NCBI RefSeq assembly: GCF_900090195.1
Contig: NZ_LT607803.1
Location: 4,738,229 to 4,802,228, forward strand
Reading direction: 5' to 3'
DNA length: 64,000 nucleotides
From: Variovorax sp. HW608
GTDB taxonomy: Bacteria; Pseudomonadota; Gammaproteobacteria; Burkholderiales; Burkholderiaceae_C
Position 1 is the first letter of the stretch; every line of letters starts with the position of its first letter. The notes under the pieces are model-generated. The model did no database searches and was not told the origin of the DNA. It worked only from the letters and a program-made list of their open reading frames with translations. The position numbers and the translations under genes are program-made. Positions 53,185-64,000 of the stretch are shown here, piece after piece.

Positions 53185-54131
53185 CACTCACCCCCATGCG
53201 CCTTCGGCGCTCCCCCTCTCCGGGGGCAATCCCAGCGGCCCGGCAAAGCCGGTTCCGCGGGATTCCCCGGCTTGGCCGCGCCGGTCTCCATGCGTTGATC
53301 GCCTCGGGCGCGATCGCTCTTTCGGTGGCGGCGCTGGCCGCGCACGCCGAGACCATCACCATGGCTTCGACCACTTCGACCGAGCAGTCCGGCCTCTTCG
53401 GCCATCTGCTGCCGGCGTTCAGGCAGGCCACCGGCATCGACGTGAAGGTGGTCGCGGTCGGCACCGGGCAGGCCATCGACATGGCCAAGCGCGGCGATGC
53501 GGACGTGCTCTTCGTCCACGACACCGCGGCCGAGGAGAAGTTTGTCGCCGAAGGCTTCGCGGCCAAGCGCTTCCCGGTGATGTACAACGACTTCGTGCTC
53601 ATCGGGCCGAAGGACGATCCGGCCGGCACGAAGGGCAGCGACATCGTCGCCGCGCTCGGGAAGATTGCCGCCGCCAACGCAGCCTTCGTGTCGCGCGGCG
53701 ACAAGAGCGGCACCGACGCCGCCGAGCGCCGCCTGTGGACGCAGGCCGGCCTCGCCGACGCCGGCCAGCCGGTGCCGAACGAGAAGAAGGGCACGGGCTA
53801 CAAGGAGTGCGGCTGCGGCATGGGCCCGGCGCTCAACATCGCGGCGTCGACCGGCGCCTATCTGCTGGCCGACCGCGGCACCTGGCTGAGCTTCAAGAAC
53901 CGCGCCGATCTCGCGGTCCTGGTGGAGGGTGACAAGCGCCTCTTCAACCAGTACGGCGTGATGGTCGTGAGCCCGGCCAAGTTCCCGCAGCTCAACAGTG
54001 CGGGCGCGCAGAAGTTCGTGGACTGGGTGATTTCGCCCGCGGGCCAGTCGAGCATCGCCGCCTACAAGATCGGCGGCGAACAACTCTTCTTCCCGAACGC
54101 GGCAGATCCCTATCGGTCCACCGGCAGGTAG
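53181..54131 (+). CDS. tupA: tungstate ABC transporter substrate-binding protein TupA
   Basis: A 316-residue binding protein with the TupA signature T-T-S-T-E-Q-S-G-L-F and V-G-T-G-Q-A. The start MTLTPMRLRR has AAAGGAG behind it, but residues about 3-30 (S-P-S-P-G-A-I-P-A-A-R-Q-S-R-F-R) come from a family A repeat; the hydrophobic signal core (L-H-A-L-I-A-S-G-A-I-A-L-S-V) follows. So the signal peptide has a long basic extension. It binds tungstate for uptake. Its 3' end overlaps the lrp gene by 22 bases. Confidence 0.9.
   Translation: MTLTPMRLRRSPSPGAIPAARQSRFRGIPRLGRAGLHALIASGAIALSVAALAAHAETITMASTTSTEQSGLFGHLLPAFRQATGIDVKVVAVGTGQAIDMAKRGDADVLFVHDTAAEEKFVAEGFAAKRFPVMYNDFVLIGPKDDPAGTKGSDIVAALGKIAAANAAFVSRGDKSGTDAAERRLWTQAGLADAGQPVPNEKKGTGYKECGCGMGPALNIAASTGAYLLADRGTWLSFKNRADLAVLVEGDKRLFNQYGVMVVSPAKFPQLNSAGAQKFVDWVISPAGQSSIAAYKIGGEQLFFPNAADPYRSTGR
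53187..53270. repeat. intergenic repeat family A, copy 3, inside tupA
   Basis: Reverse-orientation copy of the element at 12144-12243, almost identical over GGAATCCCGCGGAACCGG and TTGCCCCCGGAGAGGGGG. It sits within the reading frame of tupA and keeps it open, encoding the N-terminal extension of the signal peptide. Confidence 0.85.
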
Positions 54132-54577
54132 AGGCTTTCCTTGACCTCTTCCATCACCACGTAGCTGCGCGATTCCGCGGTCACGGGCAGCTTCTTCAGC
54201 AGGTCGCCCAGCAGGTTGCGGTAGTCGCTCATCGCGCGCAGCCGTGCCTTGATCAGGTAGTCGAAGCCGCCGGACACCAGGTGGCATTCCATGACCTCGG
54301 GGATGTGCATCAGCTCCTTGCGCACCTTGTCGAACACGTCGCCCGACTTGGACGACAGCGTGACTTCGACGAAGACCAGCAGAGTCTTGCCGAGGGCCTG
54401 CGGGTCGACGCGCGCGTAGTAGCCGGTGATGACGCCTTCGCGTTCCATGCGGCGCACGCGCTCGGAGCAGGGCGACGTCGAGAGGCCGATCTGCTCCGCC
54501 AGGTCGGTCATCGAAATGCGCCCCTGGCGCTGCAGGATGTCGAGGATTTTCCGGTCCGTTCGATCGAGCTCGGTCAT
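54110..54577 (-). CDS. Lrp/AsnC-family regulator
   Basis: A 155-residue regulator: AsnC-type helix-turn-helix (about 5-60, L-S-T-S-P-C-S-E-R-V-R-R-M-E) and an effector domain (about 70-140) with V-S-G-G-F-D-Y. AAGGAG precedes ATG 54577. Divergent from dadA by 129 bases: Lrp-type proteins commonly activate the adjacent dadA in response to alanine. Its stop region overlaps the end of tupA on the other strand. Confidence 0.9.
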   Translation of the reverse strand: MTELDRTDRKILDILQRQGRISMTDLAEQIGLSTSPCSERVRRMEREGVITGYYARVDPQALGKTLLVFVEVTLSSKSGDVFDKVRKELMHIPEVMECHLVSGGFDYLIKARLRAMSDYRNLLGDLLKKLPVTAESRSYVVMEEVKESLYLPVDR

Positions 54578-54706
54578 TTCACTCCTTGGGGCCCCAAAGA
54601 GGCCAAAAATCAGCAAAAACAACTGCCGGAGAGGTTGATTTCGGTGGAGTTTATGGCAATGCGAAGAATACGCTTAGCGCATTCCCTGCATTGAATGGAT
54701 TTTTCG

Positions 54707-56011
54707 ATGAAAGTGATCGTTCTGGGTGGCGGCGTCATCGGTGTCACGACCGCGTACTACCTCGCCAAGGCCGGCGCCGAAGTGACCGTGCTCGACCGCC
54801 AGAGCGGCGCCGCGCAGGAAACCAGCTTCGCCAACGCCGGGCAGGTCTCGCCCGGCTATTCGACGCCGTGGGCCGCGCCGGGCATTCCGTTCAAGGCGCT
54901 CAAATGGATGTTCCAGAAGCACGCGCCGCTGTCGATCCGTCCGGACGGCACCCTGTTCCAGCTGCGCTGGATGGCGGCGATGCTCAAGAACTGCTCGCCC
55001 GACCGCTACGCCGTCAACAAGGAACGGATGATGCGCGTGGCCGAATACAGCCGCGATTGCCTGCGGCAGCTGCGCGCCGAGACCGGCGTGCGCTACGAGC
55101 ACCGGACGCAGGGCACGCTGCAGCTCTTCCGTACCCAGGCTCAGCTCGACGCGGTGCAGCGCGACGTGGCGGTGCTCGAGGAATGCGGCGTCCCGTACCA
55201 GCTGCTCGGTCGAGAGCAGCTCGCGTCCGTCGAACCGGCGCTCGCGCGCACCGGTGATCTGCTGGCCGGCGGCCTGCGCCTGCCGAACGACGAGACCGGC
55301 GACTGCAACCTGTTCACCAAGGGCCTGGCCGAGGTGGCGCGCGGGCTCGGCGTTCAATTCCGCTTCGATCAATCGGTCGAGCGTCTCGTCACCGAAGGCG
55401 GCCGCATCACCGGCGTGCGCCTGGCCGGCGGCGAGGTGCTCAGCGCCGACCGCTTCGTGCTGGCCTTCGGCAGCTACTCGCGCGATTTCATCGCGCCGCT
55501 GGGGCTCGATATCCCGGTGTATCCGGTCAAGGGCTATTCGCTGACCGTGCCGCTGGTCGATCCTTCGCTGGCGCCGCAATCCACGGTGCTCGACGAGACC
55601 TACAAGGTGGCTGTCACCCGTTTCGACGACCGCATCCGCGTCGGCGGCATGGCCGAGCTCGGCGGCTTCGACCTGCGGCTGAATCCGCGCCGCCGCGAGA
55701 CGCTGGAGCGGGTCGTGACCGATCTCTTCCCCGGCGGTGACCTGCCGCGCGCCGAATTCTGGACCGGCCTGCGCCCGATGACACCCGACAGCACGCCGAT
55801 CATCGGCGCGACGCCGTATGCCAACCTGTTCCTCAACACCGGCCACGGCACGCTGGGGTGGACCATGGCCTGCGGCTCGGGCAAGCTGGTCGCCGACCAG
55901 GTGATGGGCCATCGTCCCGACATCCGCACCGATGGCCTCTCGGTCGATCGCTACCTCGCGCCGGCATCCGGCGGGCGCCGCATCGTGCGGCCGGCGGGCG
56001 TGCCCGCATAA
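54707..56011 (+). CDS. dadA: D-amino acid dehydrogenase
   Basis: A 434-residue flavoprotein, close to E. coli DadA. FAD-binding [12 protein letters not shown], the N-A-G-Q-V-S-P-G-Y motif and C-terminal [10 protein letters not shown] are present. It oxidises D-alanine and other D-amino acids to oxo acids and passes electrons to quinones. ATG 54707 is family-like; an in-frame ATG at 54695 is possible. Regulated with the divergent lrp-type gene. Confidence 0.95.
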   Translation: MKVIVLGGGVIGVTTAYYLAKAGAEVTVLDRQSGAAQETSFANAGQVSPGYSTPWAAPGIPFKALKWMFQKHAPLSIRPDGTLFQLRWMAAMLKNCSPDRYAVNKERMMRVAEYSRDCLRQLRAETGVRYEHRTQGTLQLFRTQAQLDAVQRDVAVLEECGVPYQLLGREQLASVEPALARTGDLLAGGLRLPNDETGDCNLFTKGLAEVARGLGVQFRFDQSVERLVTEGGRITGVRLAGGEVLSADRFVLAFGSYSRDFIAPLGLDIPVYPVKGYSLTVPLVDPSLAPQSTVLDETYKVAVTRFDDRIRVGGMAELGGFDLRLNPRRRETLERVVTDLFPGGDLPRAEFWTGLRPMTPDSTPIIGATPYANLFLNTGHGTLGWTMACGSGKLVADQVMGHRPDIRTDGLSVDRYLAPASGGRRIVRPAGVPA

Positions 56012-56100
56012 CCTCCCGCGTCATCGACCGGCGGCACTCTCGCGGCGACCATTCCTTCACCCCGCGCTGTTGCGGGTGTTGAACACCGAAAGGATTCGCC

Positions 56101-56478
56101 ATGAACACCGCCACCCCCGATGCCGTCCGGCTCGCCGAGCAATACATCGCCGTCTGGAACGAGACCGACGGCGAGCGCCGGCTGAAGCTGCTCGAAGCGC
56201 ACTGGACCGACGATGCGCGCTATGTCGATCCGATCGCAGAGGCGAGCGGCCGCACGCAGATCAACGCGCTCGTCGGCGGCGTACACCAGCGCTATCCGGG
56301 CTTCCGCTTCGCGCTCAAGGGCCGCGTCGATGGGCACGGCGACCAGCTGCGCTTTTCATGGACGCTCGGCCCGAGCGGCGCCGAGGACCTGATCGAGGGC
56401 ACGGACTTCGTGCAGCTCGAAGCGGGCAGGCTGCAGACAGTCACCGGCTTTCTCGACAAGGTGCCGGCCGGGGCCTAG
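56101..56478 (+). CDS. SnoaL/NTF2-like protein
   Basis: A 125-residue NTF2-fold protein: first helix R-L-A-E-Q-Y-I-A-V-W-N-E, then W-T-D-D-A-R-Y-V-D-P and strands ending F-L-D-K-V. Such proteins include isomerases and binding proteins; no catalytic residue can be assigned. AAAGGA lies seven to twelve bases before ATG. The 3' end overlaps the thioredoxin-like gene by 4 bases on the opposite strand. Confidence 0.83.
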   Translation: MNTATPDAVRLAEQYIAVWNETDGERRLKLLEAHWTDDARYVDPIAEASGRTQINALVGGVHQRYPGFRFALKGRVDGHGDQLRFSWTLGPSGAEDLIEGTDFVQLEAGRLQTVTGFLDKVPAGA

Positions 56479-56801
56479 AGCTTCGCGCCCGCGGCTTGAT
56501 CGAGTTCGCGGCGGATGTCCGCCGCGCTGCCGGGCCGCACCACGCGCCCGACTTCGAGGCCGTCGCGCATGAAGACCAGCGTCGGCCAGAGCTTGATCTG
56601 GAACGATCGGCCGAGCGGCCGTCCGCTGGCGTCCTCGACCTTGAGATGGCGCAGGTGCCGTGCATCGCGCAGCGCCTCGTTGATCGCGGGCTGCGCGGCC
56701 TTGCAGATGCCGCACCAGTTGGCGCCGAACTCGACCACCGTGAGGCCGGGCATCGCGTCCACTTCGGCGCGGGAAGGTTGTTCTGTGGCGTAGGAACTCA
56801 T
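56475..56801 (-). CDS. thioredoxin-family protein
   Basis: A 108-residue thioredoxin fold with the active-site W-C-G-I-C (in place of W-C-G-P-C) and cis-Pro in W-P-T-L-V-F. It lacks a signal peptide, so it is cytoplasmic; the Ile in the CXXC motif alters redox potential. No partner gene is clear. Confidence 0.88.
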   Translation of the reverse strand: MSSYATEQPSRAEVDAMPGLTVVEFGANWCGICKAAQPAINEALRDARHLRHLKVEDASGRPLGRSFQIKLWPTLVFMRDGLEVGRVVRPGSAADIRRELDQAAGAKL

Positions 56802-56868
56802 CGCCCGATTCTGCTTGAGCGCCCCGGATCGCGCTCGTGAGGCGCCGGCAGCGGGCCGCCCGTGCGAA

Positions 56869-58029
56869 TCAGCTGATCAGCCTTCCGTTGCTGCTGATGA
56901 CCGCCACGTCCACGAACTGGCTGCCTTCGCGGTTGGTCCTGCCGAAATTGATCTTCACGCCGCCGAGGTCGAAGGCCTCGATGCGTTCCAGCCCCGCGAG
57001 CACCGCCGCGCGCGTCGGCGCCGGACCGGCGCGGCGCAGACCCTCGGCCAGCACGGCGGCGTCCATGTAGCCCTCCAGGCTGATCAGCGAAAAGTCCTTC
57101 ACGCCGCTGGCCAGCATGTCCGCCTGGTAGCGGCGCACGAGCTCGAACTTGGTCGAGTAGGGCGAGGGCACCACGATCGCGAAGCCCACTCCGTGAGCAA
57201 GATCGCCCAGCTGGCCCAGGAAGCCGGCCGTGATCGACACGCCATAGGCTTGGCTCATGCAGCCCGCCGCGCGCAGCGCGCGCACGAAGGCGGGCGCCGT
57301 ACCGCCGAGGCCGACGATGACGACCTGCGGATTGGCCTTGGCGATCGCGCGGGCCGCCGGGTCGACGTCCATGCTGGTGGTGTTCGGGGTGGTGGCGATC
57401 ACGGCGGGTTCGAGGTTGGCCTTGACCAGCGAGGCCTTGAAGCCCTCCAGCAGCGAAAGCCCGAACGGATCGTTCGCGTGCACGAGACCGATGCGCGACT
57501 GGCCGAGCACCGCCGCCGTGGCGATGAGCTTGTCGATTTCCTGGTCGTAGTTGGCGCGCACCCAGAAGGTGTTCGGATTCGCCTTCTTGCGCAGCGCGAC
57601 CGTGCCGGTGTTCGGCCCCACCACCGCCATGCCGGGGACCGCGTCGCTGACCTCCGCCGTCTGGCGCGTGCCGAGCGGGTGCAGGATGGCCAGCATCGAG
57701 CTGTCCGCGGCGAAGGAGAGGGCATTGGCCTTGGCGATGTCGGGCTTGAACTGGTCGTCGGCCATGACCAGCTCGACCTTCGTGCCGTTGATGCCCCCCG
57801 CGCGGTTGAGCGCATTGAAATAGGCGCTCGATCCGAGGAAGAGCCCGCATCCGTTGGCCTTCTCGACGCTGCTGTTGTCGAAGGTGGCGCCGATGCGCAG
57901 GGTCTTGGCCTGTGCGAAGACCGGCAGTCCGAGGCCGGCGACGGTGGCGGCTCCGGCCAGCCGGCCGATGGCTTGGCGTCGTGTCGGCCTCGGCAACAGG
58001 TCGAAGGTCCGGGCCTTGGAATCACTCAT
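56869..58029 (-). CDS. branched-chain amino acid-type ABC substrate-binding protein (orphan)
   Basis: A 386-residue Peripla_BP_6 protein with a Tat-like signal (T-R-R-Q-A-I-G-R-L-A-G-A, cleavage after F-A-Q-A near residue 40). Characteristic segments are I-G-A-T-F-D-N-S, N-R-A-G-G-I-N-G-T-K-V and A-V-V-G-P-N-T-G. No liv permease genes are adjacent. It is followed by no obvious terminator. Ligand unknown; aromatic or branched compounds are common for this group. Confidence 0.85.
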   Translation of the reverse strand: MSDSKARTFDLLPRPTRRQAIGRLAGAATVAGLGLPVFAQAKTLRIGATFDNSSVEKANGCGLFLGSSAYFNALNRAGGINGTKVELVMADDQFKPDIAKANALSFAADSSMLAILHPLGTRQTAEVSDAVPGMAVVGPNTGTVALRKKANPNTFWVRANYDQEIDKLIATAAVLGQSRIGLVHANDPFGLSLLEGFKASLVKANLEPAVIATTPNTTSMDVDPAARAIAKANPQVVIVGLGGTAPAFVRALRAAGCMSQAYGVSITAGFLGQLGDLAHGVGFAIVVPSPYSTKFELVRRYQADMLASGVKDFSLISLEGYMDAAVLAEGLRRAGPAPTRAAVLAGLERIEAFDLGGVKINFGRTNREGSQFVDVAVISSNGRLIS

Positions 58030-58113
58030 GGTCGACGTCCCCAGGGCATGCCGACGATGAGGCACGCAGAAGTTTTTGCAGCCTCTGACAATAGCAACAA
58101 AATGTAAACAGGT

Positions 58114-59292
58114 CTATCCGAACCGGGCTACGTCCCCGGCTTTTCTGTGGCAAACCGCACGAAGGCGCGAGGCTCCCGCGCGCCGGCTGCGGGGGAGCTT
58201 GCGGTAGACGGTCGCGCGGCTGATGCCCAGCGCGCGTGCGGCCTCGGCGACATTGCCGCGCGCATCCTCCACCGCCTTGCGGATCAGCGCGGTTTGCATG
58301 TCGCGCAGACGCGGCCGACCGCCGGCTTGCGACGACACGGCCGGCCGGCTCGCGAGTTGCGGCCGGACGTGCACGCGCAGCCCGGACCACAGCGGCACTT
58401 CGAGCACCGACTCGCCGCGCCGTGCCGCGTCGAAGAGCATCTGCGGCGGCAGCGCGAAGAGGTCGTTGCAGTTCAGCGCGGGCCCGGCGCCCAGGGGCTG
58501 GTGCAGCATGTGGCGCGCGGCCGCGTTCGCGCCGATGACCCAGCCGTCGGCGTCGATGCACAGCAGGCCTTCGGCATCGGCGCCCGGCGCGCAGCCCGGC
58601 CAGCCGATGCGCAGCCGCAGCGCGCACGGATGGTCCTGCAGCAGCGCGTTCTCGATGCTGCGCGCCGACAGGGCGGCCAGATGGCGCAGCTCGGGCCGCT
58701 CGACCACCTGCACGCCGGTCAGGTCCAGCATGCCGATGCATTCGCCGCGCGGACCGAAGAGCGGCGCACCCGCGCAGCTGTAGACGCTGGTGTCGTCGAA
58801 GAAATGTTCGCCGCGGTGCAGCCACACCGGCTCGTGCTCGGCCAGCGCCGTGCCGATCGCGGTGGTGCCGACCGCGCGCTCCGACAGGTCGACGCCGATG
58901 CGGGCGATGTCGCGCGCATGGCGCGCGGCCGGATCGCTGCCGCCCGGCAGCGCGCCGACGTCGACCACGATGCCGTCCGCATCGGTGAGGATCGCGAAGT
59001 AGCGCGTATCGGCGATCGCGCGCGAGAGCCGCTCGATCACCGGCCGCGCCGCCGCGACCAGCGCGCGATTGCGATCCGCGGCGCGCAGCGCGGCCTGCAC
59101 CGAGACCGGGTCGAAGCTCACGCGCTCCGCGGGCAGCCGCCCGGCCGCGAGGCAGCGCTGCCACGAACGCAGCAGCCAGGAATCGACCCGCGTTCCCTGC
59201 GCGGCGGCCGGTTCGCCGTCGATCCACTCTCGCCGTGCCTGGGCGATGGAGATGGAGCGCTCTGGCAGGGGCGAAGCAACGGAGGTGGTCAT
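58114..59292 (-). CDS. AcoR-like transcription regulator lacking the AAA+ domain
   Basis: A 392-residue protein: N-terminal region with R-S-W-Q-R-C, a GAF domain (about 60-225) with [10 protein letters not shown] and a PAS-like part, and a C-terminal Fis-type helix-turn-helix ([20 protein letters not shown]). AcoR proteins normally carry a central AAA+ domain with G-A-F-T-G-A; it is absent here, so sigma-54 activation is not expected. It is divergent from coxSLM and probably its regulator. Confidence 0.83.
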   Translation of the reverse strand: MTTSVASPLPERSISIAQARREWIDGEPAAAQGTRVDSWLLRSWQRCLAAGRLPAERVSFDPVSVQAALRAADRNRALVAAARPVIERLSRAIADTRYFAILTDADGIVVDVGALPGGSDPAARHARDIARIGVDLSERAVGTTAIGTALAEHEPVWLHRGEHFFDDTSVYSCAGAPLFGPRGECIGMLDLTGVQVVERPELRHLAALSARSIENALLQDHPCALRLRIGWPGCAPGADAEGLLCIDADGWVIGANAAARHMLHQPLGAGPALNCNDLFALPPQMLFDAARRGESVLEVPLWSGLRVHVRPQLASRPAVSSQAGGRPRLRDMQTALIRKAVEDARGNVAEAARALGISRATVYRKLPRSRRAGASRLRAVCHRKAGDVARFG

Positions 59293-59392
59293 CGTGGGGG
59301 TCCGGCGCCTGACGCGGCACCTGTTCTATTCATGCATCGGCCGGAGGCCGAGCTGTTTCATTTTGAGAATTTCAAGTGCCACGCGCAAGCGG

Positions 59393-59412
59393 CTAGGGTT
59401 TTGCCTAGGGTT
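59393..59412 (+). promoter_or_regulatory. direct repeat CTAGGGTT upstream of coxS
   Basis: CTAGGGTT occurs at 59393-59400 and 59405-59412, 77-96 bases before the coxS start in the gap between the AcoR-like gene and coxS. It may be a binding site for the divergent regulator. No sigma-54 promoter is evident. The rest of 59293-59488 shows no clear signal. Confidence 0.35.
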
Positions 59413-59488
59413 GCGGTCAGGTGCGACGTCCAAGATTCATGTGGCCGAAAAACAGCCTTCTCTTACCTTTACGAACGGAGACAGCCAC

Positions 59489-59983
59489 ATGCAGGTTTCT
59501 TTCACGGTCAACGGCCGCGATGTCACGGTCGACGCGCCCCCCAACACCTTCCTGGTCCAGGCGCTCCGGGAACACCTCCATCTCACCGGCACGCACGTGG
59601 GCTGCGACACCGCACAGTGCGGCGCCTGCACGGTCCACGTCAACGGACGCGCGGTGAAGTCCTGCAACGTGCTGGTCGCGCAGGTCGTCGGCGCCAAGGT
59701 CACGACGATCGAGGGCGTGGCGCAGCCCGACGGCACCATGCATCCGATGCAGGCGGCGTTCAAGGAGTGCCACGGCCTGCAATGCGGCTTCTGCACGCCG
59801 GGCATGGTGATGAGCGCCATCGACCTGTGCACCTTCCACCCCAACGCAAGCGAGACGGAGATCCGCGAACTGCTCGACGGCAACATCTGCCGCTGCACCG
59901 GCTACCAGAACATCGTCAAGGCGGTCCAGATGGGCGGCAAGGCGATGACCGAACCTGCCGCCAAGGCCGCGGCCAACGTCTGA
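59489..59983 (+). CDS. coxS: molybdenum hydroxylase small (2Fe-2S) subunit
   Basis: A 164-residue iron-sulfur subunit. Plant-type cluster ligands are C39, C44, C47 and C59; the second cluster uses C99, C102, C134 and C136. It transfers electrons from the molybdenum site to FAD. GGAG is about eight bases before ATG. coxL follows after 11 bases. Confidence 0.94.
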   Translation: MQVSFTVNGRDVTVDAPPNTFLVQALREHLHLTGTHVGCDTAQCGACTVHVNGRAVKSCNVLVAQVVGAKVTTIEGVAQPDGTMHPMQAAFKECHGLQCGFCTPGMVMSAIDLCTFHPNASETEIRELLDGNICRCTGYQNIVKAVQMGGKAMTEPAAKAAANV

Positions 59984-59994
59984 GGAGAAAAGTC

Positions 59995-62373
<2,379 letters not shown>

Positions 62374-62395
62374 ACACGAGAAAGGTCAGAACACC

Positions 62396-63187
62396 ATGTA
62401 CGCCTTCACCCTCGAACGTCCCACGACCCTGGCCGATGCGGTCAAGCTCGCTGCGGCCGGCGCCAAGCCGCTCGCCGGCGGCCAGACCCTGCTGGCCTCG
62501 ATGAAGCTGCGCCTTTCCGCCCCCGAGCAACTGGCCGACCTGAGCGGCGTCAAGGAACTCGCCGGCATCAGCAAGTCGGGCGATGCACTCGTGATCGGCG
62601 CGATGACGCGCCATCTCGATGTCGCGAACAACGCCGACGTCAAGGCCGCCTTCCCGGCGCTCGCATGGCTCGCCGATCACATCGGCGACCGGCAGGTGCG
62701 CGCCATGGGCACCATCGGCGGATCGGTCGCCAACAACGACCCGGCCGCCTGCTACCCGAGCGCGGTGCTCGCGGCCGGGGCGACGGTGGTCACCACCCAG
62801 CGCGAGATCGCGGCCGACGACTTCTTCCAGGGCCTCTTTACCACCGCGCTCACCGACGGCGAGCTCATCAAGGCGATCCGCTTCCCGATCCCGAAGCGCG
62901 CCGCCTACGAGAAGCTGCGCCAGAAGGCCTCGAACTTCCCGCTCGTGGGTGTGTTCGTCGCGCAGTTCGACAGCGGCGTGCGCGTGGCGGTCACGGGCGC
63001 GGGCAACGGCGTGTTCCGGCATGCGGGGCTCGAGCAGGCGCTCGGCAAGGCCTTCACGCCGGAGTCGGCGGCGACGGTGAAGATCGATTCGAGCGATCTC
63101 AACACCGACCTGCATGCTTCCGCCGCCTACCGCGCGAACCTCATTGGCGTCTTGACGCAGCGCGCAGTCGCAAAAGCTCTCGGGTAA
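62396..63187 (+). CDS. coxM: molybdenum hydroxylase FAD-binding medium subunit
   Basis: A 263-residue FAD_binding_5/CO_deh_flav protein with A-G-G-Q-T-L-L and [13 protein letters not shown], the FAD pyrophosphate loops. It accepts electrons from coxS. Gap to coxL is 22 bases; the order S-L-M is a variant of the common M-S-L. Confidence 0.92.
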   Translation: MYAFTLERPTTLADAVKLAAAGAKPLAGGQTLLASMKLRLSAPEQLADLSGVKELAGISKSGDALVIGAMTRHLDVANNADVKAAFPALAWLADHIGDRQVRAMGTIGGSVANNDPAACYPSAVLAAGATVVTTQREIAADDFFQGLFTTALTDGELIKAIRFPIPKRAAYEKLRQKASNFPLVGVFVAQFDSGVRVAVTGAGNGVFRHAGLEQALGKAFTPESAATVKIDSSDLNTDLHASAAYRANLIGVLTQRAVAKALG

Positions 63188-63298
63188 AAAGCCTTCCGAC
63201 AGCCGCTTCGTCGTGCGCCGTTGTGCGCGGCAAATGGCTGCGGGGCGAACCATTCCCCGCAGCCCGCGCGCAACGCCAAGAGCCCTTAAGCTGCCGAG

Positions 63299-64000
63299 AT
63301 GACCGATCACGACACCCCCCCGGCGGCTTCGCCGTTCTCTTCCATCGACGCCGTCGTGCAGGCGCTGCAGGGCGCCGGCTATTACGCCGACCGGCGGCTC
63401 GCCACGGCGGTGTTCCTGGCGCTCAAGCTGCAGCGCCCGCTGCTGCTCGAAGGCGAGCCCGGTGTCGGCAAGACCGAGCTGGCCAAGGCGCTGTCGACCG
63501 CGCTCAAGCGCGAGCTGCTGCGGCTTCAGTGCTACGACGGCCTCGAACAGCGCGAGGCGCTCTACGAGTGGAACTACGCCGCGCAGCTGCTGCACATGCG
63601 CGCGGCCGAGGCGCAGGGCATCTCGACCGACGTGGAATCGGAGGTCTACCAGCCGCGCTACCTGATCCGCCGCCCGCTGCTGCAGGCCCTGCAGGCGTCC
63701 GCGCCCGGCGCGGTGCTGCTGATCGATGAAGTCGATCGCGCGGACGAGCCCTTCGAGGCCTTCCTGCTGGAGTACCTCGGCGAATACCAGGTCAGCATCC
63801 CGGAACTCGGCACCGTGCGGGCCCTGGTCCCGCCGGTCACGATCCTGACCAGCAACCGAACGCGCGAGCTCAACGACGCGGTCAAGCGCCGCTGCCTCTA
63901 TCACTGGCTCGACTATCCGGAGCGCGAGCGCGAGCTCGCGATCGTGCGCGCGCAGGTGCCGCAAGCCAGCGCCGCGCTGTCCGCGCAGATCGCGAACTTC
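63299..64000 (+). CDS. coxD: MoxR-family AAA+ ATPase (CoxD-like), 3' end outside the window
   Basis: The 234 codons in view begin at ATG 63299 and encode Walker A G-E-P-G-V-G-K-T-E (52-60), Walker B L-L-I-D-E-V-D-R and sensor-1 L-T-S-N-R-T. CoxD-type MoxR ATPases help insert the copper or other cofactor of the molybdenum active site and partner a VWA protein (CoxE), presumably just beyond the window. The gap 63188-63298 shows no clear terminator. Confidence 0.88.
   Translation, partial: MTDHDTPPAASPFSSIDAVVQALQGAGYYADRRLATAVFLALKLQRPLLLEGEPGVGKTELAKALSTALKRELLRLQCYDGLEQREALYEWNYAAQLLHMRAAEAQGISTDVESEVYQPRYLIRRPLLQALQASAPGAVLLIDEVDRADEPFEAFLLEYLGEYQVSIPELGTVRALVPPVTILTSNRTRELNDAVKRRCLYHWLDYPERERELAIVRAQVPQASAALSAQIANF

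Noticed and set aside
58114..59292. Assignment as sigma-54 enhancer-binding protein
   Set aside because: No AAA+ domain, Walker motifs or G-A-F-T-G-A loop are present; only GAF and Fis-type HTH parts.

Overview
This 64 kb window is GC-rich, densely coding chromosome from a betaproteobacterium of the Comamonadaceae, most likely Variovorax or a close relative. The grounds are high-GC codon use, gene content (PuuD-type urate oxidation, TRAP and Liv transporters, tupBCA next to a ModE-like regulator, ispA-dxs), and families of short GC-rich repeats sitting exactly at gene junctions. The genus is inferred from gene content and style; no rRNA lies in the window. I see no tRNA, rRNA, CRISPR array, insertion sequence or phage gene, and no stretch over 300 bases without a gene.

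Layout. (1) 3-4972: a partner-switching signalling operon (STAS antagonist, RsbW-like kinase, coiled-coil protein, inner-membrane OmpA-domain protein, Ras-like small GTPase, SpoIIE-type PP2C phosphatase). (2) 4975-6628: an alpha/beta hydrolase and an aldo/keto reductase. (3) 6629-24968: a purine catabolism region with urate permease, GntR regulator, allantoin/hydantoin racemase, NCS1 permease, M20 hydrolase, a UraD-allantoate amidohydrolase fusion, PuuE, a second GntR regulator, HiuH, XdhC, PuuD and glycerate kinase. A small secreted protein, a DUF2939 protein, AsmA, three small unknown proteins and a lipoprotein are interleaved. Four TGTATACA palindromes mark the likely regulon. Together the enzymes take urate through hydroxyisourate, OHCU, allantoin and allantoate towards glyoxylate and glycerate.

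(4) 25038-33427: PAP2 phosphatase-ACP-ketosynthase trio, DUF4136 lipoprotein, a D-amino-acid oxidase divergent from an amino-acid binding protein and an Asp/Glu racemase, a ZIP metal transporter, a small acidic protein, dodecin and a GNAT. (5) 33429-39541: DUF3299, FtsX permease, ABC ATPase and DUF2796 (a likely metal-linked export or uptake set), 3-mercaptopyruvate sulfurtransferase, EamA permease and a Rieske oxygenase. (6) 39743-43912: xseB-ispA-dxs isoprenoid operon followed by a TRAP binding protein. (7) 43940-48885: a decayed LysE fragment and a complete branched-chain amino acid ABC transporter, livJ-HMGF. (8) 49021-54131: an EgtB/SenA-like protein, then a ModE-like regulator divergent from tupBCA (tungstate uptake). 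(9) 54110-64000: lrp-dadA, SnoaL-like protein, thioredoxin-like protein, an orphan Liv-type binding protein, an AcoR-like regulator without the AAA+ domain, and a coxSLM molybdenum hydroxylase (form II signature) with the start of a MoxR/CoxD ATPase.

The most unusual structures are at gene junctions. A 59-bp unit is tandemly triplicated between tupB and tupC, each copy carrying a Shine-Dalgarno site, an ATG and a 20-codon reading frame whose stop overlaps the next ATG. A single copy of the same design joins livH to livM. Other repeats have supplied the N-termini of TupA and LivG.
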